Below are positions 16,025-22,971 of a DNA stretch of 27,125 bases, piece after piece. Each line of letters starts with the position of its first letter. The stretch's first letter is position 1. The position numbers were made by a program, and so were the translations under genes. A model generated the notes under the pieces. That model did not search any database. It was not told where the DNA came from and was given only the letters and a program-made list of their open reading frames with translations. Origin of the DNA: Cyanobacteria bacterium OH_CDB_20 (GTDB lineage: Bacteria; Cyanobacteriota; Vampirovibrionia; Gastranaerophilales; Gastranaerophilaceae); the NCBI GenBank assembly GCA_023415935.1, contig JAEZIX010000016.1, positions 1-27,125 on the forward strand, written 5' to 3'.

Positions 16025-17716
16025 TTACTTAACCGGATGTTGTCTTTCCAGTCTGTCTAATCTTTCTTCAACTGAAGCTAATTCTTTTTTAAGATGTTTG
16101 TTTTGACTCTTTAGATCTTTTATTTCTTTTTCAAGAACTATTATTCTGTTGAGGTTGCTCATTGTTTTTGTATATAGCTGTTTTACAGCATTAACTAGTT
16201 TAAATAGAATGTAGTTTTGGTCTACAAATAAAATCTCTTTGAATTTGTCATTTCCTGGTCCTACTACAACCGCGTCAGGCATGATTTCTTGAAGTTCTTG
16301 AGCGATAACGCCAACATGTGTTCTCTGCTTTTTATCATCATTAAATTTATAAGATTTAATTTGAAGTTTTAAAATATCTTCAAGCCCTGTGTTTTCTTCT
16401 TTGATATCTTTCTTTAGTCTTCTATCGGATGCTGTGATATCTGTCCCTGATTGATTAAAAAGGGTACCGTTAATTTTAACGTATCTGTTTGCGGCAGCAA
16501 AAGAGCCAACTATTAGATTATCAGCAGGAGCATGTTGGTCTCCTCTTCCTTCTATGTATAACATTTCATTTGTATTTACCGTAGCTGCTGTCCAGCCTGC
16601 TCCGTAGCCAAGGGCAACATTATAGTTACCTTCGGTATTAGTAAGAGTGTGTGTACCTATTGATGTGTTAAATATGCCCATTGCATTTGTAGATAGTGTA
16701 CTGTCTCCGAGCGCAACATTCCAATAACCTGTGGTATTTGCCTTTAAGCTATCAGTTCCAATTGCAATATTTTTTTGACCGGTGTTATTGTAAAGAGCAC
16801 TTATCCCTATTGCTATATTATTAGAATTATTCTGTGTATTTGTATTTGCGTACCAATTAGCTATTCTCATTGCGTTTACGCCAATAGCTATATTATTGGC
16901 TCCTTTTTCATTGCTCCACAATGCGTGTGAGCCTATTGCTGTATTATAGCTGACGTCCAGATTATGTTTAAGCGCTTGTGCTCCTATTGCTGTATTATCA
17001 GCTCCTATTGTATTTAGCATAAGAGCAGATGTTCCTACTGCTACATTAGATAACCCTGATATATTTGTCTTTAATGAATTTACGCCAATAGCTGTATTTC
17101 CAAATCCATTTGTATTGGATATAAGTGAATTTGAACCAATTGCTATATTTCTTGCGCCTGTAGTGTTTGAAAATAATGCGCCAAAGCCTACAGCTGTATT
17201 TAGAGAGCCACTGTCGTTCATCCCGGAATCAACAACATTTTCATTTGCAGGAGTTGCTACTGTTGAATCAATTACGGTAGGTGTAGTATTTGAAAGAGTA
17301 CTTTGTCCGATTGATGTATTTGACCATTGGTCAAAAGATATTTTCCCTAGTGGCACAACTGTTGTTCCTGAACGTTGGAAGAAAGAGAGCAATGGTCTTC
17401 TTATTGAATATCTGAGTACTTGATCGGTTAAAGCGGCATTATCAGCTGCAGTAATTAATGACAATCTTGCTCCGAGAGCACTATCTGGAACCGAGTGGCC
17501 ACCTATTACGGCCGATTGACCGTCTTTAATCCCCCAGTAAATATTAGCTGTTGGAGTACCCGTGGTTGTATAAGTATAATTCCATATTTTATCAGGTGTT
17601 GCCTGTCTTTTAGATACAACAGGGACAACAGCTGCAAGAATTAAACTCACAATCAAGAGTGTAATCATTGCTTCTGCAAGTGAAAAACCTTGTTTGCAAA
17701 ACTTTTTATATTGCAT
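16025..17716 (-). CDS. Pseudopilin-like protein with beta-roll repeats and C-terminal Peptidase_S74 self-cleaving chaperone
   Basis: A 563-residue protein with an unusual join of parts. Residues 1-36 are a type IV prepilin leader and helix: a short basic leader ends KQG, followed by FSLAEAMITLLIV with the +5 Glu (E15). A small region to about 130 follows. Then come twelve tandem repeats of about 17 residues from N173 to about 380, pattern N-(T/I/V)-A-(I/V)-G-x-x-(A/S)-L-x-x-N-T-x-G, like the beta-roll of YadA heads and phage fibres, plus one outlying copy at N133. S430 begins SDRRLKKDI, the S74 autocleavage motif with its Ser-x4-Lys pair (S430, K435). VGVIAQELQEIMPDAVV, NYILFKLVNAVKQLY and a C-terminal coiled coil (about 505-558) complete the intramolecular chaperone. 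AAGGA lies 9 nt before ATG. Inference: a trimeric surface fibre held by pilin helices, maturing by loss of the last 134 residues. Confidence 0.82.
   Translation of the reverse strand: MQYKKFCKQGFSLAEAMITLLIVSLILAAVVPVVSKRQATPDKIWNYTYTTTGTPTANIYWGIKDGQSAVIGGHSVPDSALGARLSLITAADNAALTDQVLRYSIRRPLLSFFQRSGTTVVPLGKISFDQWSNTSIGQSTLSNTTPTVIDSTVATPANENVVDSGMNDSGSLNTAVGFGALFSNTTGARNIAIGSNSLISNTNGFGNTAIGVNSLKTNISGLSNVAVGTSALMLNTIGADNTAIGAQALKHNLDVSYNTAIGSHALWSNEKGANNIAIGVNAMRIANWYANTNTQNNSNNIAIGISALYNNTGQKNIAIGTDSLKANTTGYWNVALGDSTLSTNAMGIFNTSIGTHTLTNTEGNYNVALGYGAGWTAATVNTNEMLYIEGRGDQHAPADNLIVGSFAAANRYVKINGTLFNQSGTDITASDRRLKKDIKEENTGLEDILKLQIKSYKFNDDKKQRTHVGVIAQELQEIMPDAVVVGPGNDKFKEILFVDQNYILFKLVNAVKQLYTKTMSNLNRIIVLEKEIKDLKSQNKHLKKELASVEERLDRLERQHPVK
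16577..17200 (-). repeat. Twelve-copy ~17-residue coding repeat (beta-roll)
   Basis: Within the pseudopilin-S74 gene, repeat-starting Asn residues fall at 173, 190, 207, 224, 241, 258, 275, 300, 316, 333, 350 and 366. The first six intervals are exactly 17 residues. One interval is 25, because of an Asn/Thr-rich insertion, and the later ones are 16-17. The DNA copies are diverged, so this is an old protein repeat rather than a fresh tandem array. Confidence 0.85.
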
Positions 17717-17838
17717 AATTATTTTCCTTATATATTTTATTTATTTTGTAACTGTAATTGCGCATAATATTTATAATATACACATATTCTATAAAAATTT
17801 AACAGGTAAGTAAATAATGTAATAAAATGAGTATTTGA

Positions 17839-17853
17839 TGCTAAAATTTTAAT
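17839..17853 (+). promoter_or_regulatory. Extended -10 promoter of yidD (leaderless candidate)
   Basis: TGC followed by TAAAAT at 17842-17847 (extended -10 form), then 6 nt before ATG 17854 with no Shine-Dalgarno site. No clear -35 is seen, as is common with extended -10 promoters. Confidence 0.5.
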
Positions 17854-18063
17854 ATGTTTAAATCATTATTTCTTTGGTTGATAAAATTATATCAAACGAT
17901 ATCTAAATACACGCCGCCGCATTGCAGGTTTACACCAACTTGCTCAGAATATATGAAGCAGGCGATAGAAAAATACGGTGTTATTAAAGGCTTTTGGCTT
18001 GGAGTGAAAAGAATATGCCGTTGCCATCCTTTTAATAAAGGTGGATACGATCCTGTGCCGTAA
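17854..18063 (+). CDS. yidD: Membrane protein insertion efficiency factor YidD
   Basis: A 69-residue protein with the full YidD signature: an N-terminal amphipathic helix (LFLWLIKLYQ), then CRFTPTCSEY (C24, C30), IEKYGVIKGFWLGVKRI, and the ending CRCHPFNKGGYDPVP (C55, C57). Family members are peripheral inner-membrane proteins that help YidC insert membrane proteins. In most bacteria yidD lies in the rpmH-rnpA-yidD-yidC run; here it stands alone between surface-protein genes. It has its own promoter and apparently no leader. Its stop lies 4 nt from the stop of the convergent beta-barrel gene. Confidence 0.95.
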   Translation: MFKSLFLWLIKLYQTISKYTPPHCRFTPTCSEYMKQAIEKYGVIKGFWLGVKRICRCHPFNKGGYDPVP

Positions 18064-18067
18064 ATTT

Positions 18068-19156
18068 TTATAGTTTAAATTGCGCGTTAAACCTTATTCT
18101 TTGTTGAGATGAATCTTTATCGTCGTATGTATTTACAGCATAGATTTCAAACTTAAAATCTCTAGGGTTATTCTTTTGCGGGCTATAAGCAAGTCCTATC
18201 TCATCTTGGTTTGTGTTTAAAGAAACATTTTTTACAAACCTTGTTTTTATTGATAACGAGTCGGTTAGCTTGAATTCCGGAACTATATATATACCCGTTT
18301 CCAGTCCTTCTTTTGTTGAATATTGATTTTCTGAAAGTTGCGCGCTTAGTTTTAATCTATCAAGTCGGTACTGCGCAAAAACTCCGCCGGTATTGCGGTT
18401 ACCTTTGTTTGTTTCATTTGTGTAAACACCGCCTCCAAATACGAAATCACCCTTTATATATGGAATATTTATCGGGTTAGAAGACAGGATTGCTCCCCCT
18501 GATATGTTGTTTTGCAATGTCGAATTGTATGCACCTACACCAATATTGATTTTTTCGCCTTTTCTGAATAATCTTGCGCCATAATCATATGTGGTTGTCA
18601 CAGATCTAATAAAATCGACAGTTGAATCGCCAAATGAGCTTAAAGGAACCTGTCCTACATAAACCGTTGTTTCATCATCAAGATTTCTCTTGAGTGATGC
18701 CGAGTTTATGATTGATGGCATTGGTACTTGGTTTTTATAATCCTGATAATATATATTTTGAAAGTTTTTTGACGTATCCCAAATCATATTTTCTGTATAG
18801 ATGTTGCTTAAATCGGAATATTTATCTGCTTCTAATTTGAATATTTTTTGGCTTCTTTCCGTAAAAATTTCTTCAGGAGTTTTTGAAGATAACTTGAGTT
18901 CAATGGTTCCCTCTTCATACTTTTTTATTATTTCATTCTTTTTTTCGGTAGGATTAATCCCGTATCCCATTTCTTCAATGTCATTTTCATCAAGTGACTC
19001 TTCCATCTGGGTATTTTCAAAAGAGTGATTAATTTTAAGTATTTGATTAATTGCTTCTTCTTTTTCATTATTATTGTTTTTTAATATTCCAGCGTCTGAA
19101 ATTTGCTGGATACTAACCAATAATGATATTAAAATTATGTATTTTATTGTTTTCAT
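18068..19156 (-). CDS. Exported protein, predicted outer-membrane beta-barrel, unknown function
   Basis: A 362-residue protein I do not recognise. It starts with a Sec signal peptide (MKTIK, then YIILISLLVSI, likely cut after ISDA at residue 22). Residues 23 to about 125 are Asn/Glu/Lys-rich and probably helical or loose. From about 155 to the end, short alternating hydrophobic/polar stretches with many Gly, Tyr and Asn (GARLFRKGEKINIGVGAY, GDFVFGGGVYTN, GGVFAQYRLDRLKLSAQLSEN) look like beta-hairpins of a barrel. The ending RIRFNAQFKL resembles the terminal strand of outer-membrane proteins, though the last residue is Leu and not Phe. It has no Shine-Dalgarno site. A TTGAAT-17-CAAAAT promoter ends 6 nt before the start. 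A porin-like or biogenesis role is possible. Confidence 0.6.
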   Translation of the reverse strand: MKTIKYIILISLLVSIQQISDAGILKNNNNEKEEAINQILKINHSFENTQMEESLDENDIEEMGYGINPTEKKNEIIKKYEEGTIELKLSSKTPEEIFTERSQKIFKLEADKYSDLSNIYTENMIWDTSKNFQNIYYQDYKNQVPMPSIINSASLKRNLDDETTVYVGQVPLSSFGDSTVDFIRSVTTTYDYGARLFRKGEKINIGVGAYNSTLQNNISGGAILSSNPINIPYIKGDFVFGGGVYTNETNKGNRNTGGVFAQYRLDRLKLSAQLSENQYSTKEGLETGIYIVPEFKLTDSLSIKTRFVKNVSLNTNQDEIGLAYSPQKNNPRDFKFEIYAVNTYDDKDSSQQRIRFNAQFKL

Positions 19157-19162
19157 ATGAAT

Positions 19163-19191
19163 ATTTTGTTCTAAAAAATAAATTAATTCAA
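19163..19191 (-). promoter_or_regulatory. Promoter of the beta-barrel gene (leaderless candidate)
   Basis: On the minus strand, TTGAAT (19191-19186), a 17-nt spacer and CAAAAT (19168-19163), then 6 nt to the ATG at 19156. There is no Shine-Dalgarno site. Confidence 0.5.
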
Positions 19192-19196
19192 TACGG

Positions 19197-19224
19197 AGAA
19201 AAGGACATATTTATGCCCTTTTCT
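19197..19224. other. Inverted repeat between EF-hand gene and beta-barrel gene
   Basis: AGAAAAGG (19197-19204) pairs with CCTTTTCT (19217-19224). An inner CAT/ATG pairing surrounds an ATTT loop, with one mismatch between the two stems. On minus it follows the EF-hand gene stop by about 20 nt and precedes the beta-barrel promoter, but no T-run follows it. It may be a weak terminator or an operator. Confidence 0.4.
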
Positions 19225-19244
19225 GATAAAAATGTATGATTTTT

Positions 19245-20213
19245 TTATATATTTACAGAAATTTTGCTTGAATAATCATATTTTAGCGAATCTGTCTCTA
19301 CAGTTTGATAACTATTTAAGGCTTTTTTTAGTTTATAGTCGTTTATGTTATAAACATTATCTTGAGTTTCATCTTCTTTTTTGTCGATAGAAAGGGCATT
19401 TTTTTCTTCATTTGAATCTTCTTCTTCTGATTTAGAAGAGGTAGGGTTTGCTTTTAATTCAAGAGGAGAAACTTCTTCTTCATCTTGAACATTCTGAGTT
19501 TTTGATGGACGCTCAAGTTCAAGAGGCGATTTATCTTGTTCCTGTTGATTTTTGTCTATGCTAACAACATTAGATGTTTGAGAGTCATTTCGTGTGTTAT
19601 TTGTAGACATAAAACTTGGCAAATTTTTGTTGTCATGAGTAGAAAAAAATGCTTTTCTGTTTTCCTCAATAACATCATTTTTTTCGGTTTCTTTTTTTAT
19701 TTCTTTTTCATTTGGATTTTCACCATCTTTAAACCCTATTTCTCCTTTGATTTTTTTTGCTTCTTCTTCAGGAGACACAATATCTTTTTTCTCGGGTTGG
19801 ACGGTTGTGTTAGTTGTTTCGCTAGTGCTGCTTGTTCCCTGTTTTGTTTCTTTTTTTGTTTCTTGGATAACAGTTTGTAAATCTTCAATCTGTTTATCGA
19901 GTTGTTCCTGTTTTGTAGTAGCTAGGCCCTTGTAGTAATTAATAATTTCTTTTGTTGTAACCACGCCGTCATCATCTTCATCCATAATATCTACTATGTA
20001 TGAAGTTGGGGCGTCTTTTTCTAATTTTGAATTTTTTTCGCTCTCTGTTTCAGACTCAGTTGATTTAGATTTTTCGTTTGTTTTAGAAACTGTTTTTGAA
20101 ACGTCTTTTTCTTGACCCTTATCAATGTTTGCAGCATAAGAAATGTTGGCATCTTTACTATATGCAACATAGAATTGCGCCGTATTCGAATTTAAGCTAC
20201 TAACAGGGTCCAT
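19245..20213 (-). CDS. Acidic low-complexity protein with one EF-hand loop, unknown function
   Basis: A 322-residue protein rich in Glu, Lys, Ser, Thr, Asn and Gln, with no signal peptide and no membrane segment. The one clear motif is a canonical EF-hand calcium loop at 78-89, DEDDDGVVTTKE. Asp is at positions 1, 3 and 5, Gly at 6, a hydrophobic residue at 8 and Glu at 12, with a following helix EIINYYKG. A helix with coiled-coil character (about 98-122) comes next, then a long presumably disordered region with two copies of SPLEL (229-233, 249-253) and two of SIDK. The C-terminus (about 287-322) is more ordered in look. The start is supported by reading frame only; the ribosome site is poor. 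It may be a calcium-responsive or scaffolding protein, or an export substrate; none of these can be shown here. Confidence 0.6.
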   Translation of the reverse strand: MDPVSSLNSNTAQFYVAYSKDANISYAANIDKGQEKDVSKTVSKTNEKSKSTESETESEKNSKLEKDAPTSYIVDIMDEDDDGVVTTKEIINYYKGLATTKQEQLDKQIEDLQTVIQETKKETKQGTSSTSETTNTTVQPEKKDIVSPEEEAKKIKGEIGFKDGENPNEKEIKKETEKNDVIEENRKAFFSTHDNKNLPSFMSTNNTRNDSQTSNVVSIDKNQQEQDKSPLELERPSKTQNVQDEEEVSPLELKANPTSSKSEEEDSNEEKNALSIDKKEDETQDNVYNINDYKLKKALNSYQTVETDSLKYDYSSKISVNI

Positions 20214-20542
20214 ATTACCATGTTAACTTCTTTCACAACCTTTTCAAGTCTGAAATAGAAAAAAATTACAAATCTTAATATAAAAAGTATTTATTATTTT
20301 GTATATTTATTATATAATTGTTGAATAATATATTAAGTTTTGTTAAGAGAAAATTTTTTATCTAATTTCCTTGCCGTTATTGATTTTTGACGATTGTCCA
20401 TATGGAAACAAATAAAAAAAAGTATATATTGTTAAAAATACTAGCAAAAAAATTTTGTTTTGAGGTTTAATACATTGGTGAGTATTTGAAGTAACAAATA
20501 TTAACAAAAAAGATAAAGATAAACACGGAGATACATAAAATA
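20214..20542. other. 329-bp AT-rich intergenic region between divergent genes
   Basis: This region separates the EF-hand gene (minus) and the 118-residue unknown gene (plus). It is very AT-rich. On the minus strand a consensus TATAAT lies at about 20316-20311 with no good -35; it would give the EF-hand gene a leader of about 90 nt. On plus I cannot pick out a convincing promoter; GGAG 12 nt before ATG 20543 is the only start signal. I see no RNA gene or repeat. Confidence 0.5.
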
Positions 20543-20899
20543 ATGTCAAAAATAAACAATATTCCAAAATTGTCTGGAAAAGTTGAAAAAATTCAAACAT
20601 CTTTTAAAGGTCAAACTGATAAAACAGTTGTGCCTGAAGAAGTGATTGAAGAAAAATGTGATGCTGCTTGTTGTGAAATACCAAATTCCAGCGGTATTAT
20701 AGGTAGAAGTCAGGTCGGCAAGCCCGATTCTGTTGCTTCTGATCTAGATGCATTCTTTAAAAATCCTGAAGCAGTTAAACGCGCAGTTGATTTTTCAGAA
20801 GCTGCAGAAGATGTCTTAACTGCACAAGGTTCAGAACATCCTTATGAAGAGGCTTCTGTTCTTATGGGTGCTTATAATAAAGAATTACAGCCTCAGTAG
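20543..20899 (+). CDS. Small hypothetical protein (118 aa)
   Basis: I do not recognise this protein. It has no signal peptide or membrane segment. The N-terminal 35 residues are polar with a basic patch. A cysteine-rich stretch CDAACCE (about 39-45) follows, then a Gly/Ser-rich turn (NSSGIIGRSQVGKPDS). The second half (about 64-112) looks helical and acidic: DLDAFFKNPEAVKRAVDFSEAAEDVL, then EEASVLMGAYNKEL. It ends before a well-formed hairpin terminator, and GGAG stands 12 nt upstream of the start, so it appears to be a real single-gene unit. The three cysteines within five residues could bind metal or form disulphides, but nothing else supports this. Confidence 0.65.
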   Translation: MSKINNIPKLSGKVEKIQTSFKGQTDKTVVPEEVIEEKCDAACCEIPNSSGIIGRSQVGKPDSVASDLDAFFKNPEAVKRAVDFSEAAEDVLTAQGSEHPYEEASVLMGAYNKELQPQ

Positions 20900-20925
20900 T
20901 TTGTAAAAAACTTTAAATATATATC

Positions 20926-20952
20926 AAAACAAGCCTTAGTGCTTGTTTTTTT
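20926..20952 (+). terminator. Intrinsic terminator after the 118-aa gene
   Basis: AAAACAAGC (20926-20934), loop CTTAGT, GCTTGTTTT (20941-20949), then more T residues. It is a nine-pair stem with a T-tail, 27 nt after the stop codon. Confidence 0.8.
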
Positions 20953-20959
20953 ATTGTCC

Positions 20960-21025
20960 TTGCTAACTTGGTATGAAAGTGATAATATATTCCATGCCAA
21001 AGGCATATGATTTTTATTGTCATAT
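20960..21025 (+). promoter_or_regulatory. Putative promoter and hairpin leader of pyrF-ald
   Basis: A TTGCTA (20960-20965), 17-nt spacer, TAATAT (20983-20988) promoter is plausible. The message would begin close to a small hairpin ATGCC-AAA-GGCAT (20994-21006). A second possible hairpin, ATATGA with TCATAT (21005-21025), shares bases with the first, so the two exclude each other. Whether this is regulatory is unknown. Confidence 0.35.
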
Positions 21026-21048
21026 AAATATTGTGATCGGGGAGCTTT

Positions 21049-21831
21049 ATGACCGTTAGGAAACCTCAAACAGCAAAAGACAGAATTGTTTTAGCACTTG
21101 ACATTGATACAATTGAAGAAGTTGTTCACTACGTTGAACTTTTAAAGGATTATGTGGGTTATTTTAAAGTTGGACTTCAACTTTCAACTTATTGTGGGCT
21201 TCAGGCTGTTGATGTTATTAAAGAACATGGCGGCAAGGTCTACTTTGACGGCAAATTCGAAGATATCCCAAGTACAGTTGCAAAAGCGTCCGTTAACCTT
21301 ATGAAAAGGGGAGTGGACTTTTTTAGTATTAATACTATTGGCGGCTCAAAAATGATTTATAACACAGTAAAATCATGTAAAGAGTTCGCAAAAAAAGAAG
21401 AGATTGAACCACCTACAATACTAGGTGTAACATTGCTTTCAAGTTTTGGTCAAAGAACATTGACTGAAGAGCTTAGTGTTCAGTTAAATATAGATGAATA
21501 TGTAGCTCATCTTACTAAAATGGCTAAAGAAGCAGGTATCAGCGGAATTGTAGCTTCAGCTAGTGAGGCAAAAAGAGTAAGAAAAGAATATGGCGAAGAT
21601 TTGATAATTATGTGTCCTGCGATAAGACCTACCTGGTCTGTTGTTAACGACCAAATCAGGGCTGTTTCTCCAACTGATGCAATACTTGCAGGAGTTGACT
21701 ATATGGTTGTAGGTAGACCAATTTTGTCCGCTGAAGACCCAATCGCTGCTGTGAATCTTATTATTAATGAGATTGAAGAGGCTTTAAAAATTAAAGAAGG
21801 AAATTCAGGGGAATTTTCAGATTATTTATAA
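21049..21831 (+). CDS. pyrF: Orotidine 5'-phosphate decarboxylase
   Basis: A 260-residue enzyme for the last step of UMP synthesis, OMP to UMP plus CO2. All active-site residues of the family are visible: D18 (LALDIDT), K40 (FKVGLQL), and the catalytic D67-x-K69-x-x-D72 box in YFDGKFEDIP. IRPTWSVVNDQIRAVSP and DYMVVGRPIL form the phosphate-binding end. GGGGAG lies 6 nt before ATG, a strong start. It is followed 18 nt downstream by ald, so the two are probably co-transcribed; they share no obvious pathway. Confidence 0.95.
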   Translation: MTVRKPQTAKDRIVLALDIDTIEEVVHYVELLKDYVGYFKVGLQLSTYCGLQAVDVIKEHGGKVYFDGKFEDIPSTVAKASVNLMKRGVDFFSINTIGGSKMIYNTVKSCKEFAKKEEIEPPTILGVTLLSSFGQRTLTEELSVQLNIDEYVAHLTKMAKEAGISGIVASASEAKRVRKEYGEDLIIMCPAIRPTWSVVNDQIRAVSPTDAILAGVDYMVVGRPILSAEDPIAAVNLIINEIEEALKIKEGNSGEFSDYL

Positions 21832-21849
21832 TACTAGGAGGTATATTTT

Positions 21850-22971
21850 ATGATTATTGGCGTGCCAAAAGAAATTAAAAACAATGAAAACAGAGTTGCT
21901 CTTATTCCCGCAAATATAAATGCTCTGATCAAAAATAATCATAAAGTAGTTGTCCAGAAAAATGCAGGTTTAAATTCAGGATTTACCGATGAGCAGTACG
22001 TTGAAGCAGGGGCTCAAATTCTTCCTACTATTGAAGAAGTTTATTCTGCTGCAGATATTATTGTTAAGGTAAAAGAACCTCAACCTTCAGAGTTTAAACT
22101 TATGAAGAAAAATCAAACATTATTCACGTATTTACATTTGGCAGTAGATAAAGAACTTACTGATGCGCTTCTTGAGAGAAAAGTCACAGGTATTGCATAT
22201 GAGACAATTCAAACTGATGACGGGGCGTTGCCATTACTTACTCCAATGAGTGAAATTGCAGGTAAAATGTCAGTTCAGATTGCTGCCACTATATCTGAAA
22301 AACACCATGGCGGTTCAGGAATCCTAATGGGCGGTGTTCCGGGGGTTGCTCCTGCTAAGGTAGTTGTTATCGGTGCTGGCGTTGTAGGTGTGAATGCTGT
22401 TAAAATAGCTGTAGGACTAGGCGCAGATGTAAGTGTTGTTGACATTAATGTTAACAAGCTCAAAGAAGTTGATGATATATTTGGGTCAAGAGTTAAAACA
22501 TATATGTCAAACGAATATAATATCGCAAAACTTGTGAAAGAAGCTGATGTTCTTATCGGTGCGGTTCTTATACCTGGTAAAAAAGCTCCTCACCTTGTAA
22601 CAGAAGAAATGGTTAAAACTATGAGAAAAGGTTCTGTTATAGTTGATGTTGCGATTGATCAAGGCGGTGTAATTGAAACTATTGATAGGATTACAACCCA
22701 TGACCATCCTACTTACGAAAAACATGGAGTTGTGCATTATAGTGTTGCAAATATTCCTGGCGCGGTATCAAGAACTTCAACAATTGCACTTACAAATGTG
22801 ACATTCAGCTACCTAGATCACATTGTAAATATGGGTGTGATTGAAGCTGTTAAAAAGATTCCGTCACTTGCAAAGGGTGTAAATACTTATGGTGGTGCGT
22901 TAACAAATAAAGCAGTTGCGGATTCTTTGAATATGAAATATTCTGAACTTTCAATGCTTATAGGTTTTTAG
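21850..22971 (+). CDS. ald: Alanine dehydrogenase
   Basis: A 373-residue NAD-dependent enzyme that interconverts L-alanine and pyruvate plus ammonia. It matches the well-studied enzymes residue for residue: N-terminal MIIGVPKEIKNNENRVA with R15, K75 (VKVKEPQ), H96 (YLHLAVD), Rossmann loop VIGAGVVGVNA (173-183) and D270 (VDVAIDQGG). The length is standard. A near-perfect Shine-Dalgarno site AGGAGG lies 8-9 nt before ATG, the best in the window, suggesting strong translation. It could serve alanine catabolism or nitrogen release in an amino-acid-using fermenter. Its last 14 nt overlap the convergent radical SAM gene, and no terminator is visible there. Confidence 0.96.
   Translation: MIIGVPKEIKNNENRVALIPANINALIKNNHKVVVQKNAGLNSGFTDEQYVEAGAQILPTIEEVYSAADIIVKVKEPQPSEFKLMKKNQTLFTYLHLAVDKELTDALLERKVTGIAYETIQTDDGALPLLTPMSEIAGKMSVQIAATISEKHHGGSGILMGGVPGVAPAKVVVIGAGVVGVNAVKIAVGLGADVSVVDINVNKLKEVDDIFGSRVKTYMSNEYNIAKLVKEADVLIGAVLIPGKKAPHLVTEEMVKTMRKGSVIVDVAIDQGGVIETIDRITTHDHPTYEKHGVVHYSVANIPGAVSRTSTIALTNVTFSYLDHIVNMGVIEAVKKIPSLAKGVNTYGGALTNKAVADSLNMKYSELSMLIGF

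Noticed and set aside
16577..17200. Periodic DNA in the fibre gene considered as a CRISPR array or tandem repeat
   Set aside because: The period is kept at protein level within one open frame. DNA copies differ throughout, and there are no constant repeats separated by unique spacers.
20358..20600. Minus-strand frame of 80 residues, hydrophobic
   Set aside because: It overlaps the start of the plus-strand 118-aa gene, which has a ribosome site and a terminator. Its hydrophobic look follows from AT-rich DNA read in the other sense, and no start signal was seen.
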